64,000 nucleotides of DNA from contig CP103035.1 in assembly GCA_024752435.1 (NCBI GenBank), positions 124,001 through 188,000 on the forward strand. The letters are read 5' to 3'. Positions 38,726-51,174 of the stretch are shown in pieces. The position numbers and the translations under genes were made by a program. The notes beneath the pieces were generated by a model, which was not told the DNA's origin, did not search any database, and was given only the letters and a program-made list of their open reading frames with translations. The stretch's first letter is position 1. Every line of letters starts with the position of its first letter. Source of the DNA: Allantophomopsis cytisporea. Taxonomy: Eukaryota; Ascomycota; Leotiomycetes; Phacidiales; Phacidiaceae.

Positions 38726-40438
38726 GTATGTATAGGCTATTATTGGGCTTGGCGCGTGTTGGGCTGTTTAGTACATTTTTTTCTCTTCCATATATTCCAC
38801 TCTAGAAGAGCGGAAGAGTGGGGATTGCGTTGTCGGAACAAATCCTATACTGTGAATTGTATTGTATTGTATTCTGTATGAATATCACTGGCTAGGCGAA
38901 AAATGGATACGGTGCATTTGGTGTTTGCAAAGATAGATGTTAGAAGAAATGTATTCTGTTACTTTGATGTTCTGTATCAGTGATTGCTCATATTCCTCAG
39001 AAGAACATAAATCCAATGAACTGTCAAGTTGTGGTTGAAGATTCAACAGGTGAGCTGTGTTTGAGACTATCAACTCAGGTGTTCATTTGTATGGTGGCTC
39101 ATCAGACGGCGTTTTGTCGTTGAGGTCACAGGATCAGGGCCAACTATGTTGTACAGAAGCACTTGGAGCACACCCTTAGCTCACTGCGCGTCTGAGATCA
39201 TCAGCACCACAATAAGATCCAAGATTACTACAAGATTGTAAGAAAGCGAGAATATAACTTGAAGGAAGGTAATTGACTATTTATAATAATCCTGCGGCTA
39301 CCACTCGGCCTTGAACTATGAATAATCAATCGGCCGAAGTCTATTGGGGCCAAGAGATGCGCATCAAGATCTGATATCGGCAATTTAGCCCGGCTCGCTG
39401 ACCGTGCCAACAGGGATGATAAATATCGACAGCGAATGAGCTCGTTGTTATCGACACATGTTCGAGAAGGAGACGACCATGACTTGGTTGAATCATGTAA
39501 CGTACTTACAAACACCGCCATTTCCCAATGTACGATCGCTTGCTCGTCCCTTTTTTGTGTAGGACGGACCACCTATGCAGCCTCGGTACACAGGATGGAT
39601 GAAGACAAGACCAGATGCTCGCTCCAGTCAAGTTACATTGCACTGCATCACCGCACAGTCTGTATGTCTGAATGTGCATATGCTGCACATCCTGCTGCAC
39701 TTTTCGCACTCCTTCGTTCTTCTTTGGGATCTTCTCGTCCTATTCCTACCACCACATGCTCTTTTTCCGGCATCGTCACTGGCTGGCTTATATGGCCCCT
39801 CTACCTACAAGCTTTTTTTTCTTCTATGCTGGCTCATCGTTCCTCTTTTCTGCTTGGCTGTGCATTTTTCTGATTAGTTTGTAGTCACTTGCTGACTCGT
39901 TCTCATGTTCATCTATACTTTGACTTGTCCACTTGCGGGATTTCTATCAGCCTCGAAAGCCAAATTAAGCATAAATCCCCCAAAGTTACTGCCTTCTTGG
40001 TCTAAAAACAGAGGATTGAAAATGAACATATAGATGTGTAGATGGGGTATCCCGATATCTACTCGTCGTATTCGTACTATCCACAAATCCTCCGTTTTTA
40101 TCTCGATCCTACATCCCACCAGTCTTAGACCCTTGCTCTAAGCTGCACTTATGTGCTTTGGCTGTCTCAATGTCCGGGTCTTGAACTCACACATGTTCCT
40201 ACCTCGCGTGCCCATATGCTCCCATATTTCACTAAACCCCAGATGATCCTCCATGACTAGATAAATTCGTGCGTCGAGTAATGACGGAAGGTGCAGCCAG
40301 AATATCTTTACCCCTCATGATGCAAGAGCACAAAAAGGTATCGTACTCGCTGTTGTGGTTTGGTGAATACTCTCTGATTCTTTTCCTTCTCTACCTCACA
40401 TCCCTATCTCTCACGCAGTCATCGCTCGTGTTTCCCTT
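38726..40438. other. 1.7 kb intergenic region upstream of the GH92 gene
   Basis: No gene found; several short frames on both strands (39228-39884) lack recognisable sequence. The 600 nt before 40439 are pyrimidine-rich, compatible with a fungal promoter. Confidence 0.5.
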
Positions 40439-42933
40439 ATGTATAGTGGCGTGCAAGCTTCTTTGGTGCTAGCGGCTGTTGCTGCTGCTCAGTCCGCAGA
40501 CCTGACGCAGTATGTCTTGACGAATGTAAGTCAAGTCAAGAGTTCTGCATAAACTTTCGTGGTCGATGTACTGACTAGCAGACCGGTGATGCCAATGGCG
40601 GCAATGACTTCCCCGGCGTCAGCGAGCCCTTTGGCATGGTCAAGCTTGGACCGGATCTATATACTGGCTCCGATAGTTACTCGGGTTACCAGCCCACCGG
40701 GAACTTCACCGGTTTCTCCATGTTGCATGAGAGTGGTACTGGTGGGGCACCTAAATATGGTGTAGTCAGTCAGATGCCCGTGCTTGGCAACATCTCCAAT
40801 CCTTTGCTAGACTTAAATGATACGCGGGTCGGCACGGATGTGACATCTGTGGGCTACTACAAGGCTAGCCTGGGAAGTGGAATCACGGTAGAGCTGGGAG
40901 CAACATCAAGAGCAGGCCTGTATCAGTATACGTTTCCATCTGCTGGAGGAAACATCGTTGTGGATGTAAGTCATGTGCTACCTTCATATCGTGGCCAAGG
41001 ATTGGGGCAGAATTACCTTGGAGGAAATATCACAGTCTTGGATGACGGTCATTATGAGGGCTCTGGTATCTACGATAATGGCTGGAACCGCGCCGCGCCT
41101 TGGGAGATTTTTTTCTGCGGCTATTTTGACCAGACGGCGTCAAGAATCTTGACTTTCGTTGGGACTAGCGAGAATGGAAACCAACTTGTGCAATATAGTT
41201 CTGCACGCTCAGCGAACTCCAAGAACCGTCTTGGCGCCGTCTTTGAATTTGGAGCTACTAGTTTGGTCTCGAGAGTCGGTGTCTCGTTCATTTCAACTGC
41301 GCAAGCATGCTCCAATGTCAACTCCCAAATCCCTTCTTCTACAGGATTATCAGATTTGATGGCTGCCACGAAAGAGACGTGGAATAGTCAGGTACTGTCA
41401 AAGGTCACCACAACGGAAACTAATACCACCAATCTCCAACTCTTGTATAGCTCATTATATTTCATGCACTTGCTTCCTACCAACAAAACAGGCGAGAATC
41501 CCTCCTGGACATCAACTGAGCCGTATTACGATGATATTTTTACACTTTGGGACCTCTTTCGCTGCACCACCTCACTGCTTCATATTCTCCAGCCTGTGGT
41601 ATATGAAGAATATATCAGATCTCTCATCGACGTCTGGCGGAATGAGGGATATATGCCTGATGCTAGATCTAGTAACTTCAATGGAGCTACTCAGGGTGGA
41701 TCGAATGCTGATAATGTTCTTGCGGATGCGTATGTAAAGGGAGTAAGAGGAGCTATTGATGTAGGTACTTTCACATTCTTTCGCTGTCTTTGGGAATACT
41801 AGGTGTTTCTAGAACATGAGATGTGTCTAGAACCATAAAAACTGACAAGAGCAGTGGACAGATGGCTACTCTGCCATGGTCAAAAATGCCGAAGTCACAC
41901 CCCCAAACAACAATGATTCTCGAGATCTTTCTGGCTCAACGAAAGAAGGCCGTGGTGCCCTTCCTGATTGGCTTTCCTATGGCTACATTACTCCCACATA
42001 TGGCCGCAGTGTTTCTCGGGCTGTCGAATACTCCGTTAACGACTTTGCGCTGTACCAGGTAGCTTCTGGTCTTGGAAATACTGCAGATGCGCAGAAATAC
42101 CTTACGCGCTCAAGGAACTGGCGCAATCATTGGAATCCGGCTGCGTCTACACTCAACTTCACTGGTTTCATGGTACCCAGAAATTCAAGTGGATTCATTG
42201 AGCAAGATCCGTTAGAGTGTGGGGGTTGCTATTGGGGTGATTATTATTATGAAGCATTGCCGTACGAGTATTCTAACAACGCTCATCATGATATCTCTCA
42301 CCTCATCTCTTTGGCGGGAGGAGATGTGACTTTCACCAACAGAATTGAAGCTATGTTCACTGGTGGACTTAATCCTTCGGGATCAGCTTCCTTCAACTAT
42401 ACCATCTTCAATCCAGGAAACGAACCAAGCTTTACTACCCCTTATTTGTTCAATTTCGTCGGCAGACAGGATTTGAGCGTTAAGCACAGTCGTTATGTTG
42501 GGAAGACGTATTATGCACCAACACCTGCTGGTCTACCAGGAAACTCAGACGCGGGAGCCATGCAGTCGTAAGCACCCTATATCTCAACCTTCAGGGAATC
42601 TTGACTGACCTTCACAGCTGGATATTGTGGAACATACTCGGTCTCTATCCCATGACAGGCCAAACGACATTCTTGATCGCATCTCCTTGGTTCGCCAACA
42701 CGACTATCTCACTGGGTAGCGGCAAGGCGCTCGAGATCACTACGACTGGCGGCTCTGAAGATGCGTATTACGTACAGAGCCTGAAGGTCAATGGTCAGAG
42801 CTGGGATAAGTCCTGGCTCACTTGGCAAGATGTCTTTGAAGACGGGGGCTCGTTGGATTTCGTGTTGGGTGATGAGCCGGCTATTTGGGCTACCGGAGAT
42901 GCACCTCCGTCTCCGGCGAGTGAGGTTGAGTGA
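40439..42933 (+). CDS. GH92 alpha-mannosidase, secreted
   Basis: Exons 40439-40525, 40582-41760, 41855-42567 and 42618-42933 give 764 aa. Introns are 56, 94 and 50 nt and all phases match. The first exon encodes a signal peptide (VQASLVLAAVAAAQSA). GH92 enzymes are calcium-dependent exo-alpha-mannosidases, often 1,2-specific, acting on N-glycans or mannoproteins. Family landmarks are the N-terminal NDFPGVSEPFGMVKLGPD, the central DDIFTLWDLFRCTTSL and IDVWRNEGYMPDARS, the GGCYWGDYYYEALPYEYS block, and the general-base region NSDAGAMQSW with the following ILWNILGLYPMTG, recreated by the third splice junction. Several N-x-S/T sequons fit secretion. Length is normal for the family, and no lesion was seen. 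Confidence 0.93.
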
Positions 42934-44007
42934 GTTACAGGCAGGATAGGTATACAATATGCATATACATAGTATTGTAGAATTGCATGACGTTAGGATT
43001 TAGATAATCCTGCATTAATGGACGATTCTATATTCTTTAATGAGTTTATAGCTCTATATAATCGTATCAGTTTAAATCCTATGTATTGTGCAACATGGCT
43101 ATGATCTTGAATGAATCTATGGCTTTGGATAAACTCAGCTGTAAATGAAGATGATGTTCGTAGTTGATTCACTGCACGTTTTTCATCTGCTTCTTATATG
43201 AGAGTTTTTGGGTATACACTATTGAGAAGGCTTCTGGATCGGAGTTCATGACTAGAAAAAATGGTTGGATAAGCATATGCCATGCTCAATTCCGTTTATT
43301 CACTTATCCATGCAAATGGGCAAATAATAGGGCAATTTTGTGTTGTATGTAGGTATTTAGATAGACTCCAGAGATTCTGCTTCATTTCCTCATCTGGCAG
43401 TATAAATTGAATATCACCGCACCTGATTCGTTCATTTCTTGATGTAAGTTTCAGCCGCTAAACTTAGTCTTCCTCGCTCATCCACTCAAACTATCTGGAG
43501 TTTCAGCATCGCTGAGGTATTTACACGTTTCTTCTCAAAGCACTCTCTGACCGTTTTGTGGTTTGTCCAACCTCGTGCTCGTGATGCTCCACCAAGCTGC
43601 ACAAGCCTATCGGTGAAGAGATACGCTAACCCGAAGTAGCATCATAAACCCACAAACCCACTCTGAGTGGTCGGAATGTTAGGCGAGAATTACTTAAGCC
43701 GTCGGAGTCCAGGCGGTGAAAGCAAATAAGTCGGGCATTACTCTCACCACCATCCCCATCCGTGTGTAAAGTGTGAATGCCAGTGTCAACTTACCACACT
43801 TCACAAATCATTATCATCGCCGACACGAATCAACACCAAGATTGTTTCTATTCCCCGATTTCAAAGTTGCGGTTCCGCTCGGTTGAGCTCGCGTCTTGCC
43901 AAGCTCACCCTGATTTGGATGCACTGATTTCAACTTCAATTCGATTGTTCGATTGAATCATAGAAGATCGTTAACCAACCCGGAATTCCGAATCGATCCT
44001 CGAAACC
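42934..44007. other. 1.1 kb intergenic region
   Basis: GH92 3' flank (AT-rich to about 43400) and the promoter of the next transcription-factor gene. No gene seen. Confidence 0.5.
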
Positions 44008-46391
44008 ATGGGCCGAAAACCCAACCAGCTGATCCTCGAATTCTTCGAGCGAGGTCAGAAGCTCGAGGATGCCAGCAATCGCTACCAACATACCTGCAAA
44101 GCATGCGGCGAGAAATTCCCAAAGGGCAGAATCGACAGCCTTACCACGCATCTCGTCAAGAAATGTCCAGCAATCTCTCTACGCGATAGACAAAAGGCGT
44201 TATTGCAGTTGAATGATTTACCTGACCTGCCTGATGGTTCAAGGACGAGAGGTGCTGCCATGGGCGCAGCTGCCGCCGCAGCTGCTGGTGTCGGTGCCGA
44301 TGGGCAGAGGGTTGAAGGTCTGGGAATGGCGCTTGGGAATAGAAATTGGACCGCATTGGAGACACTTGCTGAAGTCAGTCGCCAGATTGACTTGAGTGAA
44401 AAGGGCGATGGACAAGGTGGGAGGAAGGATAGTACGGGTGCGACGGCGAGAACAGAGGAACCGGCACGCGTGGAAAGGTTCGAGTTACAAGAACAATGGA
44501 CACCGGATAATCCGCCGTTGAGTTATGAGGCGAGAGTTCAAAGAGATAAGAAATGTAAGTCACTACTTGGAGTTACAGATTGTGATGCTGTTGGTATCTA
44601 ACCATTTCTACAGTGCTCAACCAAAAACTCAAGACTGAACGCCAGAAAAGTCCGAATCCTGCAAGTTTCTTGCCCGACGATACAAATACACAAGGAGAGG
44701 CTCAAGGTCTGTCGATGGAGGCCACGACCTCCATTGCAGCCGCTGCTGCTCGGTTCATACCATCGATGGTCGATCCTCAATTGCTTGGAGATGATGTAAA
44801 TGGTACCCAAGAAGGACAGCAGAATTCTATACAGTTAGATCCTGACCTCAACACCAATACTTCCCTACCTGAGAATTTCAACCAACACCAGGAAGCACCT
44901 CAATGGCCGATGCTCGATGGCAGTGGTGGCAATATGTATCCTGATCCTGAAGTTCAAACACATACTTTTGATGCTGGAAATCCTCTTGAACCACATCATA
45001 CAGCCAATACATTCCCTCGTCAGATTGCCATGAATGCAGGCATGACCACCGAGTTTAGTGCAGAATACGGAAATGGAAAGCGTCCAGCTCGGCCCAAAGT
45101 ACGAGGTAGATTTACAGCCTCTCGAAGAAAGGAAGTCCAAGAGGTCAGAAAGCGAGGTGCCTGTATTCGATGCCGTATGCTAAAGAAGCCGTGTTCTGGG
45201 GAGTCTCCTTGCAGTACTTGCCGGAATGTGGAAAGCGCTCGCCTTTGGAAGCAACCTTGTGTTAGAACGAGAATTGCTGATGAGCTGGACATGTACTCTG
45301 CTGGGTTGCATGCTGTTCTTGCATACCATGACATCAATCGCGTCAAGAGTCGAGTCAAGTTCAGAAGTTCTGCAACGCAAATTGAAGCTACGCATTATCC
45401 CGAGACTACTGTATATGCCACTTTCAACGGTTTATGGGCTCAGGAGATGGTCTTAGAAGACGATAACATTGATCCATCATTAAGCATGTCACCCGATTTC
45501 CAGACCGAGAATGTAACGCTACGAATTTTGGATAATGATGGGGATGACCTGCCTATGAAAGTAGAAGCTTACATGAAACGGATGTACTCTGTTTTCTTCG
45601 AGCGAGAGCCTTCGCATTTCATGAACATCACCCTTAATACTGCTCTACAGTTATCTATCGAAAAACAAGATGGATTACTCACACGCGTTCTTGAACTTTG
45701 GGCCATAGTCCACATCCTCGTTGACCATGAGCTACGCTGGACAATAAGTCTGAAGACTGTAGCAACCGCCGAAACAGGCACAGGCCCGGTCATAGACGAT
45801 CACAACAACGCCGAATCCTACGGTATGCTTCACCTACAACTGAATGCCGCGGCAGAGAAGAAAGCCGCACAAATCAGCAAGAATGTGCTAAACGACCTCG
45901 AGCGTCGCCTCCTTCAACGATCCTCCACCTCCTCCTTCGAAACCTTCCTCGTGGCTCTCATTCTTCTCAATTGTGTTGAGAAATCAACATGGCTCTTCAA
46001 GTCCTGGGAACAGGATTCATTCAAGGCCCGTTGGCCGCTTGACAAAACCCCCCTCTGGTACGGCTCGCAAGGAGATCGCATCTCTGATATGCTGCAGATG
46101 CTTCTGCGTATGAGAGGGATTCCGCCGAAGACGTATACACGTGCCAGTGATGGGCTCCTCGCTACGGATGGTGATCAAGTTGCTAGGGAATACTTTGAGG
46201 CTTTACAGTTGAGACGTAAGTTCCCCCCTTTCCCTCCACTAATTTCCGAGCTCTGGCTTGACATGAATTGAAGTTGACAATAAATAGATGACGATGTCCT
46301 CGATAAACAAACCAATCCTCAGTTCGACCCGGCGAACTCGAGGTGCTATGAGCTGAGATATTGCTCAAAACTACTCCTCCCTATGTCATAG
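44008..46391 (+). CDS. BED-like zinc finger plus Zn2Cys6 transcription factor
   Basis: Exons 44008-44554, 44614-46215 and 46288-46391 give 750 aa; introns are 59 and 72 nt. Near the N-terminus, CKACGEKFPKGRIDS leads to C30, C33, H48 and C53, a C2HC arrangement like a BED finger. A polyalanine run follows near residues 91-100. The Zn2Cys6 cluster is internal, at Cys366, 369, 376, 382, 385 and 398 (GACIRCRMLKKPCSGESPC), preceded by basic residues (RRKEVQEVRKR). The C-terminal half is helical and regulatory. The last exon restores a terminal SRCYELRYCSKLLLP block, which looks conserved in related fungal factors. It is presumably a nuclear DNA-binding regulator; the target genes are unknown. Confidence 0.88.
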
Positions 46392-47053
46392 GCGTATGTC
46401 GACATGCTGTGCTGTCTGGGTCGTGTTCTTTGCGTCTTTTATGCGGTGTATTGGTTGATATCCTCTCTTGCTTTACTTGGGTTTGCTTGTTATGGCGGGC
46501 TTATGATTATGATAGGCATGACCTTGGGATGATGGGTGGATGGTATGATTGGGTAAATTACATGTAAAGCTTATGCCTCTCTTCTAGCTATTTGATACCC
46601 ATTGGTATGCATAGAGATCTACCTTGGTCGTGAATTTGCTGGGAAGCTTGAGTGGGTTTATTCTTTGCTTATAAGAATTTACGAATATGAATTTGAACCC
46701 TTGTCATTATCGTATTCTTTGCTTACCAATTAGTATAGGACTGAGCGCCATATCGTGACTTAAACAACCAGTCAGAGCTGTATGGTTATTTGCAGAAACA
46801 ACGCTATGGCACCAGGTTTCAATCCGGCAATAATTTCATAGTCCTCTATGTTCTCTCTGGCATTCATCGCGTTCTTACTGGTAGAACGTGTCTGCAAAGT
46901 CCCTCCCCTCCACTCCCCTACGAAATCACCTCGACATCTATTTCAGAAGTTCCAACGAGCCAGTACCTCTGGTTTGGTTACACAATCTATGTTACAAAGT
47001 ATCCGAATGAAAAGTCGCAGACGTCTCCTCAAGCCACATAGCCCATCCATCCA
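46392..47053. other. region between convergent transcription-factor genes
   Basis: 3' flanks of two tail-to-tail regulators. No gene or clear motif seen. Confidence 0.5.
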
Positions 47054-49394
47054 TCAACGGATCCCATCTTGTACAAAAAGTGGTATATCAAGAGGGTCGT
47101 GAAACGCCGCCATACCATCTGCCCCAGTGGTGCCGCCACTAGAAAAATCTGGTAGCTCACCATAGTTTTCATCTCCATCGGCAGCAGCCATCGATGCTTC
47201 GCTTTGTCGTAAGTATATCGTCGCAATTTTGAATAGATTTTTGCAAACATCGTACAGCTTTCGGATTCCTGCCGAGTGTTCTGTCGGGCCTTGGAGAGTA
47301 GCTATAGCTCTCTTCAGCAGTTCAAGATCCGATTTGTCCTTTTGCACGATTACGTTACTTATGACTACTATGTACGGCGTGAAAGGGTGGAATTGAACAG
47401 TCCTAGAGCATACCTGTCAGTTACTATCCAAACAATACCAGAGTTCGTAGTTGAAATGTTACGGAATGCAAAGCATACCAATGTAAGAAGTCTCCTCAGG
47501 CTTGGGTGTCTTTCATGCCTATTTCAATCCACGCAACATTGAGTGTGACAAGTGCCATCCTCGCTGCAGCTAGACAGCTATCATTAAAATGTAGCGGGTG
47601 GCTGGAATTCGTAGCCGGAATAACACGATATATAAGTGTCAGCATCGAGTTCATGATGATGTTCGTTTGAAGAGTTGTTGGTTGGACTTCCTGCGGGCGA
47701 CTACCATCATTTTCATTATTCTAGATTTCATTAGTGCCGAAAAGATCATAAAGCAAATGTGCTAAACCTACACCTGCTTCCTGAAGAGCATATAATCTCG
47801 CAGCAAGATCTCGAGCTCGATCTGTCCTCTGACTCTGCGGTAAACACTGTGCTTGTACCGAGAAGAGTTGCTGGTATATGTTGCCTTGAAGCTCGGCATA
47901 CTGGATCCAACCTATAAAAGTAGCGGCGCCTGGACCATTGATCTCAATGGGATACAGTGGCTTGTCAGTCCCAACATCGTAGTCTTGTAGAATTGGCGTA
48001 TGTCCGTAGTTGAGTGCGAAGCGACGGTCCAAGACATAGGCCATCCAGAAAAGTAGTTTTTTCTTTCGCGCTTGAAAGTCTTGCGCCTTGCTGGGAAGAC
48101 GGTGCAGACCGGTCTCTTGACACAGTCTACACACTTTCTTGAGGAGAGTCACAGCCAAGGGTGCTTGATTGGTTTCCATAAACACAAAAACCTACGAGAA
48201 TCAGTAACAGCTGTGGACTGCGTAAGAGCTAACTAACCGCAAGTAATAGGGCTTCAATATTCCCAGTATCGGATTCTATAGTAAGGCGGAGACGCTTTAC
48301 CACAGAATCTACATTTGAAGTCGATAAAGCGACTGCCTTACTTATTTCTTGAGGACTAATTCCTGAACTGTTTGCAACATCTTTGTTAACATCCCTGAAC
48401 AGGAAGAACAATGTACAGTTTACAGCCAGAAAGTCCGCTGCAGTGTAATCTTCGGCGGGAAAATAGAATCTCTGGCACAGAGAAGTGACTTCGTTGATAT
48501 CTAGGAACAAATAATCTTTGAAAAGCTTTTGTGGATGTGCTTAATATGTTAGAGGAGGACTTGGATTATTGTAGTTATTGACATTACCCTTTGCAATTCT
48601 AAGCATCTTCAGAATCAGTTCCATCGGTGGTAGGGCCATAGAGGTAACTCCAAGGTAGCGCCATAATTCCTGAATTGGTGAACAAACGTCTGTAGATGGC
48701 ACAACAGCTCGATTTCCGTCTTCTGAAGATATTACTACAGATAAAGCATCTCTAAGTTTATTTATTCCTGGAGAATTACACCAATTTCGCTATCAAGAGC
48801 TTGTGCTAGCAAGGCAGAGTGTGTCTTGAACGACGATTCTCCTTCAAACAGCATCGCAGAACTGGCTACATAATTACCTGCAGCAATAGGTTCGATATTA
48901 GGAGTTTCGCTAATATTGGACGATTGCGACAAGACCGGGGAAGCATACTTGTTGGTGTCACGGGCAGATAACAGTGACTGTGATATTGATTCAAGCTTGA
49001 GTTTGATGTCCTTGAAATCAGAGTGACTACTATTATGAGTGACTCCACATCTAAAAATGGTCAAAGTTCAACTTACTAGGAAGGAGAAAGCAGAACACGT
49101 TTCCGCTTCTCAGGAGCTTTCTTAGTTGTCCGACAAGCAGCCTGTGTTGCTTTACAATTTGAGCAGGGTCTTGTCCTGTCACAACGAACCTATAGATCTG
49201 GCATCAATTGAATAGAGTGAAATCTCATCTTATGTTATTAACCTTACGCGCTCTGCAGCTATCACACTATTCAACCGTCAAACCGTGATACTACTAAATG
49301 TGAGGGGAATTCTTACAGCAGGCTTGGTAGATGATCTAGAATGCAGAGTAGAACCAGACCCTTCGACCGATTCGGAATCTTGCAAATCTGACAT
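47054..49394 (-). CDS. Zn2Cys6 fungal-specific transcription factor, one in-frame TGA
   Basis: Nine exons join in phase (49394-49317, 49266-49243, 49189-49077, 49029-48782, 48734-48588, 48539-48238, 48191-47772, 47720-47479, 47402-47054), totalling 641 codons. The Zn2Cys6 cluster spans residues 27-53 (CDSCRARK joined to VRCDRTRPCSNCKATQAAC), with one cluster exon only 24 nt long. The middle fits the fungal-specific regulatory domain: LFEGESSFKTHSALLA, INEVTSLCQRFYFP, ADFLAVNCTLFFLF and KKLLFWMAYVLDRRFALNYG. The end has HWTVQFHPFTPYIVVISNVI. Two apparent stops (48762, 47721) fall in 47- and 51-nt introns. One does not: TGA at 47498-47496, codon 519, lies between KDTQA and GDFLHW, with a normal frame on both sides. 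The gene may be inactivated, truncated or polymorphic. Its target is unknown. Confidence 0.78.
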
Positions 49395-50061
49395 TGTCCA
49401 TCGATAAAGTTCTCGAAATGATACTTGTGTCAGTCCCATATGATGGAATTGATTGCGTATCTGAGACTTCGATGAATGTTTGTGACTTACACACCCTAAT
49501 AGCTGGGTATGCAAGGACATCGATGTCGGACCCCGCGGGTCCCGAACATTGATTGACCTCAACTCAGAGTAACGCAGAAGGAGACTAGTCTACATTTCTA
49601 TTGATACATGTCTAACCTCTTTTCTTTGGCGGAACCTGCTTGAACCTATCACAATACGCTTGGATACCCGAGGATAGAGCTCAATGAAGCATAAGTACGA
49701 AATGCTTCATTGAAGTAAAGGACATCGCTGCGCGAGGACCCCGATGAATAAAATTCAACCGCTTTCAGTCGATAATTGACCATTAGTGCAAGTATTCGAA
49801 TAGAGGTAGAGTAAATTCATGGTAAACTTGGAACAGATCGTGTAATGATACCTAATCCAAGTCGATAACCGAAAGATACCATTCCCGTCAGGTGAATACG
49901 TTCCAGACCCAGAACGGAGCCCCTTATGACATCCATACTGATACATAAGTAGCTGCAAGATGGGTCGATTGAGGAGAATGTTTGTATCACATACATCTTC
50001 GAAGAAACATCATTATATGCTCTGACCCTTTTGTGATCTGCCATCATTTCTTTCTTTCAAG
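49395..50061. promoter_or_regulatory. divergent intergenic region, Zn2Cys6 factor and SDR gene
   Basis: The 667 nt between head-to-head starts. The head-to-head layout suggests, without proof, that the regulator could control the dehydrogenase. No convincing CGG-type inverted repeat was picked out. Confidence 0.4.
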
Positions 50062-51174
50062 ATGGGACTCTTAGGCACCTCATTCGAGCCTCCCCTCACA
50101 GAGAAGAATCTATCCAGCCAGCAAGGCAAGGTTAGTTTCATCTGATATGCAGTGTAATATTATGCTCTAATTCGTTGCTACCAAGGTATTCATAGTGACT
50201 GGCGCATCCAGCGGTGTTGGAAAAGAACTAGCCAACATCCTCTACTCTCATGACGCAAAGGTCTACATCGCTGCTCGGTCTTCCGAGAAGGCCTTCTCAG
50301 CAATACGATCGATCAAAGTATCACACCCAGACTCAAAGGGCGAGTTGGTCTTCCTCAAGCTCGATCTTGATGATCTTCGTACGATTAAGGCATCCGCGGA
50401 AGAATACCTTAGTAAAGAGACTCGACTTGATGTCCTCTGGAATAATGCTGGAGTCATGATTCCGCCACAGGGCAGTCAAACAAAGCAGAAATATGAATTG
50501 CAGCTCGGCACCAACAATGTCGCTCCATTTCTGTTCACTAAGTTGCTAACTCCTATCATGAGCAAAACTGCGAGTGGCGCCTCTGCTGGAAGCGTAAGAG
50601 TCGTCTGGGTTGCATCATCTGCTGCTGCGAACTTTGCGCCTCCTGGAGGAGTAGATATGTCCAATCTCGACTACAAAATTGAGAAATCAGCTTGGCAAAA
50701 ATATGGTATGAGTAAAGCGGGGAATATTTTGCAATCGATGGAGTTTGCGAAGCGTCATAGGAGTGATGGGATCGTGAGCGTTGTGAGTACCGAATCGTAC
50801 TTGAAGAATCATACTAATATTTTTTTCCCAGGCACTTGACCCGGGAAATTTGAAAACCGATCTCTACAGAACTATGCCTCGATTTCAACGTCTTCTTGTA
50901 AATCTCGTACTGAAAGACCCTATATTTGGTGCCTACGCAGAGTTGTTTTCTGGTCTATCCTCTGAGATCAAGCCAGAAGTGACTGGGGCTTGGAGTAAGC
51001 TAAGCTACTGGTCTAATCATGACAATGTTGACTTTTGTAGTTGAACCAACCTGTAAGATAGGCAAACCTCGTGAGGATATCATCAGATCCTCTCGATCAA
51101 TAGCTGAAGGAGGTTCTGGTGTGGGACAGAAATTTTGGACTTGGTGTGAAAAAGAAGTGCAAGGCTATTGCTAG
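50062..51174 (+). CDS. short-chain dehydrogenase/reductase
   Basis: Exons 50062-50130, 50186-50782, 50832-50994 and 51041-51174 give 320 aa. Introns are 55, 49 and 46 nt. SDRs are NAD(P)-dependent oxidoreductases with a Rossmann fold. The cofactor-binding motif TGASSGVG lies near residues 28-35, then DVLWNNAGVM (the NNAG motif). The active-site region is SAWQKYGMSKAGN, with the catalytic Y-x3-K as YGMSK. LDPGNLKTDLYR follows across the second intron. The C-terminal GGSGVGQKFWTWCEKEV resembles the retinol-dehydrogenase/WW-oxidoreductase-like fungal SDRs. No signal peptide is present, and the substrate is unknown. It is divergent from the Zn2Cys6 factor gene. Confidence 0.92.

Noticed and set aside
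40439..46391. Possible biosynthetic or CAZyme gene cluster around GH92
   Set aside because: The neighbours are a kinase and unrelated regulators; no second carbohydrate-active or tailoring enzyme is adjacent.
47721..47771. Apparent stop after GTNEI in the same gene
   Set aside because: Explained by a 51-nt intron with a CTAAT branch site; phase is kept.
48762..48781. Apparent frameshift/stop in the Zn2Cys6 factor after the LDSEI segment
   Set aside because: A 47-nt GT-AG intron (48781-48735) removes it and restores phase, so it is not a lesion.
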